From contig NZ_LGUC01000001.1 of assembly GCF_001307315.1 (NCBI RefSeq), positions 992,001 to 1,056,000 of the forward strand: DNA of 64,000 nt, written 5' to 3'. This DNA is from Halolamina pelagica (GTDB taxonomy: Archaea; Halobacteriota; Halobacteria; Halobacteriales; Haloferacaceae). Positions 60,142 through 64,000 of this stretch are shown here, one piece after another. The notes under the pieces are model-generated. The model searched no databases, was not told where the DNA came from, and saw nothing but the letters and a program-made list of their open reading frames with translations. The translations under genes and the position numbers were made by a program. How positions within the stretch are numbered: position 1 is the first letter of the stretch; each line of letters opens with the position of its first letter.

Positions 60142-61357
60142 CACGGCCACTCGCCCCCGGGGCGCCCGAGGTCGCCGCCGACCACCCCGACGCCCCGAGA
60201 CCGACCTCCAGTCGATCGCCGAGGCCGTCGAGCACGCGGGCGCCGCCGGCTTCGTCGCCGTCGGCGACCGATTCGCCGACGATCTACGCTACCTCTCGCG
60301 GTTCGGCGGCCCGGATCGCGACTACGCCGTCGTCGTCACTCCCGATCGTGCCGCGCTGACGGCGCCGGGACTGTTCGACGAGCAGGCCCGCCGCGAGTTC
60401 GTCGACGGCGCGCCCGACGACGGGATCGCCCGCGAGGTTCGGACCGAGAACCAGGGCGAGCCCGCGGGCGTCCGCGCGGCCGCCGCGCTCGCGGACGCCG
60501 CCGCCGAAGGCTCGTCAGTCGTCCTTACCCCCGCCAGCATCCCCCACGACGCCGCGCTCTACCTCGAAGAGGCCGGCTACGAACTCGAGTCGACGACCGC
60601 CGCCGCCGAGGCGCGTCTGCGCAAGCGCGAGGCCGAACTCGCCTGCCTCCGGCGCGTGCAGGCGGTGACCTGTCGCGGGATGGCCCGTGCCGAGGCCGTC
60701 CTTGCGACGGCGGAACCGGACGGCGACGACTTGCTGTACGAGGGCGAACCGCTCACGACCGAGCGCCTGCGGCGGGAAGTCGACGCCGAGATGGCTCGCC
60801 ACGGGATCCGGAGCGCGGGTAACACCGTGATCGGCGCCGGCGAGACGGCGGCGGATCTCCACTACACCGGGATCGACCACATCTCGCCGGGTGAGACGGT
60901 GCTGCTCGACATCTCGCCCCGCGGGCCGCACGGCTACTACGGCGACCTCACGCGGACGTTCGCCGTCGCCAGCGAGGGCGGCTGGGAGCGTCGCGCGTTC
61001 GTCGCCGTCGAACAGGCTCACGAGACGGCGCTCGAACACGTCGAAGCGGGCGCCACGGCCGGAACGGTTCATGAGGAGGCCGCGGCCGAACTCACCGCCC
61101 ACGGGTTCCGGATCGACTCGTCGGATGTCGGTTTCACCCACGGCGTCGGCCACGGCGTCGGCGTCAGCCTCCACGAGGGGCCGTCGCTTCGGGCCGACAC
61201 GCCGCTGGATCCGGGCAACGTCGTCACCATCGAACCCGGCGTCTACGACCCCGACACCGGCGGCGTCCGGATCGAGGATCTCGTCGCCGTCACCGAGCAC
61301 GGCTACGAGCGACTGGCGACGTATCCGGTCCGATTCACCCCGGTCGCGCCCGAGTAA
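60138..61357 (+). CDS. M24 family metallopeptidase, Xaa-Pro type (frameshift at 60193-60196)
   Basis: About 406 residues from GTG 60138, overlapping the helicase stop. The N-terminal creatinase-like domain (about 1-150) precedes the pita-bread fold. Metal ligands of the usual D-D-H-E-E set: Asp in VLLDISPRG, Asp in YYGDLTRTF, His in FTHGVGHGVG, Glu in TIEPGVYDP and Glu in GGVRIEDLVAV. Cleaves X-Pro bonds or acts as a related dipeptidase. The frame breaks at GACGCCCCGAGACC; a fifth C gives PDAPETDLQSIAEAVEH. Confidence 0.9.
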
Positions 61358-61506
61358 TCCGGCCCCGACTTTTTGAGAGAGAACGCGACCAACTCCCCTG
61401 TGGTCTGAACCGGGCCGTGGGGTGGTCGAGGCGGGAGCACGGCGTGCCCCTCACGGCGGCGACGACGCGCCGTCTGTTCGCCAGGATCCGTAGGGCCGGC
61501 TCCGCC

Positions 61507-61758
61507 CTACTCCTCCTCGGACTCCTCGCTATCGGCGACGGCGCCCTCGACCGCTCGCTCTGCGGCCATCCCCGGCAGGTCGCCGGGCGTGGTCAGGTAC
61601 TTGGGAAGCAGCACCATCAGCACCGCGACCAGCAGGAAGGCGCCGCCAACAGCGGTCTCCCCGCCGAGCAGTCGCTCGGTCGCGTAGATCCCCAGCGGGA
61701 TCGCGAACACGAGGCTGCCCGCAACGCCGACGGTTTCCAGCAGGCCGAGTCGCATCAC
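61507..61758 (-). CDS. Small two-helix membrane protein
   Basis: 83 residues, MMRLGLLETVGVAGSLVFAI, either Met possible as start. Two helices (VAGSLVFAIPLGIYATERLL and VGGAFLLVAVLMVLLPKYL) and an acidic tail ending EESEEE. A conserved type among haloarchaea by its look. Function unknown. Convergent with the M24 gene, 150 bases away; that gap shows nothing clear. Confidence 0.65.
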   Translation of the reverse strand: MMRLGLLETVGVAGSLVFAIPLGIYATERLLGGETAVGGAFLLVAVLMVLLPKYLTTPGDLPGMAAERAVEGAVADSEESEEE

Positions 61759-61846
61759 CGCCGCGTAGGCGCCCGATCGGCAAAACCCTCCCGTAACGGA
61801 ATCGAGAGTGGAAACGTTCTTGAGACGCGACGGCGGATCTCAGAAC

Positions 61847-62443
61847 GTGTTCACCGGCATCGTCGAGCGGACGGGCGAGATCACCGACGTGAACGAAACC
61901 GCGGATGGGCGCCGCCTCACCGTCGCGGCGTCGGGACTGGACGATCTCCATCACGGCCAGTCGATCGCCGTTAGCGGTGTCTGTCTCACGGTCGAGGCGT
62001 TCGACACCGCGGACGGCTGGTTCGAGGTGTTCCTCGCGAGCGAGACAGTCGAGAAGACGTACCTGGGCGAGCTGTCGGTGGGGGACCCGGTCAACATCGA
62101 GCGCGCGCTCCCGGCCGACGGGCGCTTCGACGGCCACGTCGTGCAGGGGCACGTCGACACCACCGCGACCGTCGAGGCGATCGAGCAGGTGGGCGAGGAC
62201 TGGCGCTACACGTTCTCTCTCCCCGCCGAACTGAGTCAGTACGTGGTCGAGAAGGGGTCGATCGCCGTCGACGGCATCAGCCTCACCGTCGCCGCGCGCG
62301 ACGAGGATCGCTTCGAGGTCGCGATCATCCCGGCGACCCGCGAGATCACGACGCTGTCGGCGAAAACCGTCGGCGACCCGGTCCACCTGGAGGTAGACGT
62401 GATGGCGAAGTACGTCGAGCGGATGACGGACGGCTATCGCTGA
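61847..62443 (+). CDS. ribE: Riboflavin synthase (alpha-chain type)
   Basis: 198 residues from GTG 61847 (MFTGIVERTGEITDVNETAD), the usual start; the frame is open upstream to 61808. Two lumazine-synthase-product-binding barrels: the first has HHGQSIAVSGVCLTVEAF, the second VEKGSIAVDGISLTVAARDE, and the link FDGHVVQGHVDTTATVEAIE carries the catalytic region. Dismutates 6,7-dimethyl-8-ribityllumazine to riboflavin. This bacterial-type enzyme is common in haloarchaea, unlike the pentameric enzyme of methanogens. Confidence 0.95.
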   Translation: MFTGIVERTGEITDVNETADGRRLTVAASGLDDLHHGQSIAVSGVCLTVEAFDTADGWFEVFLASETVEKTYLGELSVGDPVNIERALPADGRFDGHVVQGHVDTTATVEAIEQVGEDWRYTFSLPAELSQYVVEKGSIAVDGISLTVAARDEDRFEVAIIPATREITTLSAKTVGDPVHLEVDVMAKYVERMTDGYR

Positions 62444-62460
62444 GTCGTCGTCGCGTCGAT

Positions 62461-62748
62461 TCAGTCGGCCTGCCCGGAGCAGGCTTCCGCGCCGCCGTCG
62501 GCCTGGACGGGCTCGGGCGGGTTCAGCTGGTAGAGATTCTGTCGCGCGTCGGCGAAGTAGACGTCCTCGTCGACGACCCCGATCCCTTCCAGTCGTTCCA
62601 GTGCGTAGCGAACCGTCCGTGCAGAGAGCATCGACTCCTCGACGATCCCTTTCTGCGTCAGCGGGCCGTCGTACTCGAGCACTTTGAACACGAGCTTGGC
62701 ACTTGGTGGGAGGTCGTCGAGGCCCTCCTCGTCAGTCTCAGTCATCAT
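62461..62748 (-). CDS. MarR/TrmB-like winged-helix regulator
   Basis: 95 residues from ATG 62746-62748 or 62743-62745. A full winged helix is visible: SAKLVFKVLEYDGPLTQKGI, ESMLSARTVRYALERLEGIG (recognition helix) and the wing DEDVYFADARQNLYQLNPPE. The C-terminal tail has one Cys (EACSGQAD). Divergent from the EMC6-like/ABCE1 operon with 110 bases between, so it might control its own and that promoter. Confidence 0.85.
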   Translation of the reverse strand: MMTETDEEGLDDLPPSAKLVFKVLEYDGPLTQKGIVEESMLSARTVRYALERLEGIGVVDEDVYFADARQNLYQLNPPEPVQADGGAEACSGQAD

Positions 62749-62858
62749 TTCGGATCGAAACCCTCCACCGGCATAAATCTTCGTGGACTGGTGTCGTGGC
62801 CCAACACGTCCGACAGCCAAGCGAACTCCTTTTGTCGGCGCGTCACGGAGTCGTCGGC

Positions 62859-63173
62859 ATGGCTACGGAGAGTTCTCGCGGGCTGTCGGACCACGTCCGC
62901 GGGGTAACCGTCACGACGCTCGCCTGTCTGGCCGGCGTTATCGCGGCCGTCGTGACCGCGATCGTGTTCGGTACCGACCCGTCGGCGGTGTCGACGACGA
63001 CGCCGTTAGCGGTCGTCGCGGCGTTCGTCATCGCTCAGTACCCGATCCTCTATGCCCTCCGCGTCGACGTGTCGGCGTTCGGCATCAAGGACAATCTCTA
63101 CGTCGCGTTCATGACGTTCGCGCTCTGGTTCCTGAGCAACACCATCATGCTCTCGACCGGAGTGAGTTTCTGA
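62859..63173 (+). CDS. EMC6-like membrane protein
   Basis: 104 residues from ATG 62859 (MATESSRGLSDHVRGVTVTT). Three helices: TLACLAGVIAAVVTAIVF, PLAVVAAFVIAQYPILYALR and DNLYVAFMTFALWFLSNTIM. The last resembles the EMC6 signature around KDxLYVAFMTF. Eukaryotic EMC6 is part of the ER insertase. The stop (63171-63173) overlaps the ABCE1 start as TGATG, a sign of coupling. Confidence 0.78.
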   Translation: MATESSRGLSDHVRGVTVTTLACLAGVIAAVVTAIVFGTDPSAVSTTTPLAVVAAFVIAQYPILYALRVDVSAFGIKDNLYVAFMTFALWFLSNTIMLSTGVSF

Positions 63174-64000
63174 TGTCCAGCGACAGTATCGCGGTCGTGG
63201 ATCTGGATCGCTGCCAGCCCGACCGATGTAACTACGAGTGCCAGAACTTCTGCCCGCCCAACCGGACGGGCAAGGAGTGCATCACACTCCGCGGTGAGGA
63301 CGCGATGGAGGGCGACCCCGACCAGATCCACATCTCCGAGGAGATCTGTCTGGGCGAGTCCTGCGGCATCTGCGTCGAGAAGTGTCCCTTCGACGCGATC
63401 GAGATCATCAACCTCCCCTCGGAACTCGAGGAGGAGCCCGTCCACCGCTACGGCGACAACGCGTTCGCGCTGTACGGACTGCCGACGCCCGAACCGGGCA
63501 AGGTGACCGGGATCCTCGGCCCCAACGGGATCGGGAAGTCGACCGCCGTTCACGCGCTGGCTGGCGAGACGACGCCCAACCTCGGCGAGTACGAAGGCGA
63601 TTCGGACTGGGAGGCGGTGCTCGACCGCTACCGCGGCACCGAGCTCCAGAACTACCTCGAACAGCTGATCGACGGCGAGATCGAGGTCGCGCGCAAGCCC
63701 CAGTACGTCGACCAGATCCCCAAGCAGTTCGACGGGAAGGTGCGCCAGCTGCTCGAACGGACCGACGAGCGCGGCGAACTCGACTACCTCGTCGACGAGC
63801 TCTCGATCCGGCCGGTGCTGGACCAGGCGATCGACTCCATCTCCGGCGGGGAGCTCCAGCGCGTCGCGCTCGCGGCCACGCTGGCTCGGGACGTGGATTT
63901 CTACTTCCTCGACGAGATCACGCCGTACCTCGACATCAGCCAGCGGATGACTGCCGCCCAGCTGATCCAGGAGCTCTCGGAGGACGGCGACCGCTCGATG
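63173..64000 (+). CDS. rli1: ABCE1/Rli1 ribosome-recycling ATPase (3' end outside window)
   Basis: First 276 residues of about 600. The N-terminal Fe-S domain holds CQPDRCNYECQNFCPP and CLGESCGICVEKCPFDAI (two [4Fe-4S] clusters). The first ATPase has Walker A GILGPNGIGKSTAVHALAG, signature SISGGELQRVALAATLA and Walker B FYFLDEITPYLDISQRM. ABCE1 splits ribosomes after termination. It starts at ATG 63173, overlapping the EMC6-like stop. The frame is open to the window edge, with the second ATPase not seen. Confidence 0.97.
   Translation, partial: MSSDSIAVVDLDRCQPDRCNYECQNFCPPNRTGKECITLRGEDAMEGDPDQIHISEEICLGESCGICVEKCPFDAIEIINLPSELEEEPVHRYGDNAFALYGLPTPEPGKVTGILGPNGIGKSTAVHALAGETTPNLGEYEGDSDWEAVLDRYRGTELQNYLEQLIDGEIEVARKPQYVDQIPKQFDGKVRQLLERTDERGELDYLVDELSIRPVLDQAIDSISGGELQRVALAATLARDVDFYFLDEITPYLDISQRMTAAQLIQELSEDGDRSM

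Overview
The window is a piece of a haloarchaeal (class Halobacteria) chromosome. The DNA is very GC-rich with GC-biased third positions, the proteins are strongly acidic (Asp/Glu-rich), and many genes start a few bases downstream of AT-rich TATA elements. The gene set is archaeal: NMD3, L7Ae/S28e/L24e, L10e, NucS, Hef, TmcA, ABCE1, archaeal AlaRS and MetRS, and an SSSCA1-type zinc protein. Several Tat or lipobox exported proteins fit the same lineage. I cannot name the genus.

The most important property of this sequence is that 22 otherwise intact genes are broken by 25 single-base frameshifts. Nearly all sit in runs of 3-6 G or C. In 24 of the 25, adding one G or C restores the family consensus; one (59669-59673) needs one C removed. 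Single-copy housekeeping genes such as metG and tmcA are affected, so I read these as homopolymer errors in the assembly, not pseudogenes. I give each such gene as one CDS spanning both parts and name the site.

Layout. 1-8.3 kb: a MoaD-like fragment, an aldo/keto reductase, threonine aldolase, a large GAF/PAS histidine kinase and alanyl-tRNA synthetase. 8.3-16.2 kb: lipoproteins, CorA with a tiny coupled membrane protein, AEC, MFS and MATE transporters, and MTA phosphorylase. 16.3-21.8 kb: an ABC exporter, small exported proteins, tRNA-Val and tRNA-Phe (each followed by decayed copies of itself), DUF502 and DoxX membrane proteins. 21.8-31.6 kb: enoyl-CoA hydratase, NucS, L10e, two PfkB kinases, HtpX, an epimerase, a FAH-family hydrolase, a hairpin-rich non-coding region and NMD3. 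31.6-43.1 kb: a Rad3-like helicase, a zinc-ribbon regulator, a second FAH protein, NifU-like and SSSCA1-like proteins, Hef, and a ferredoxin-cytochrome P450 pair. 43.2-52.9 kb: MetRS, an amidase, a ferredoxin, a cupin, TmcA, and the L7Ae-S28e-L24e-Ndk operon. 52.9-58.2 kb: an accessory region with a markedly AT-rich islet encoding one Tat-exported protein, a sodium/solute symporter operon with a 44-residue leader protein, and an IS6-family insertion sequence. 58.2-64 kb: a UvrD-like helicase, an M24 peptidase, riboflavin synthase, a winged-helix regulator, and an EMC6-like protein coupled to ABCE1, which runs off the end.

Functionally the window mixes translation and ribosome biogenesis or recycling, DNA repair, and small-molecule transport or redox. 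I saw no CRISPR array, rRNA, provirus or obvious defence island. The best candidates for new biology are the symporter operon with its small leader protein, the structured non-coding block at 30.1 kb, the AT-rich secreted-protein islet, and the P450-ferredoxin pair.
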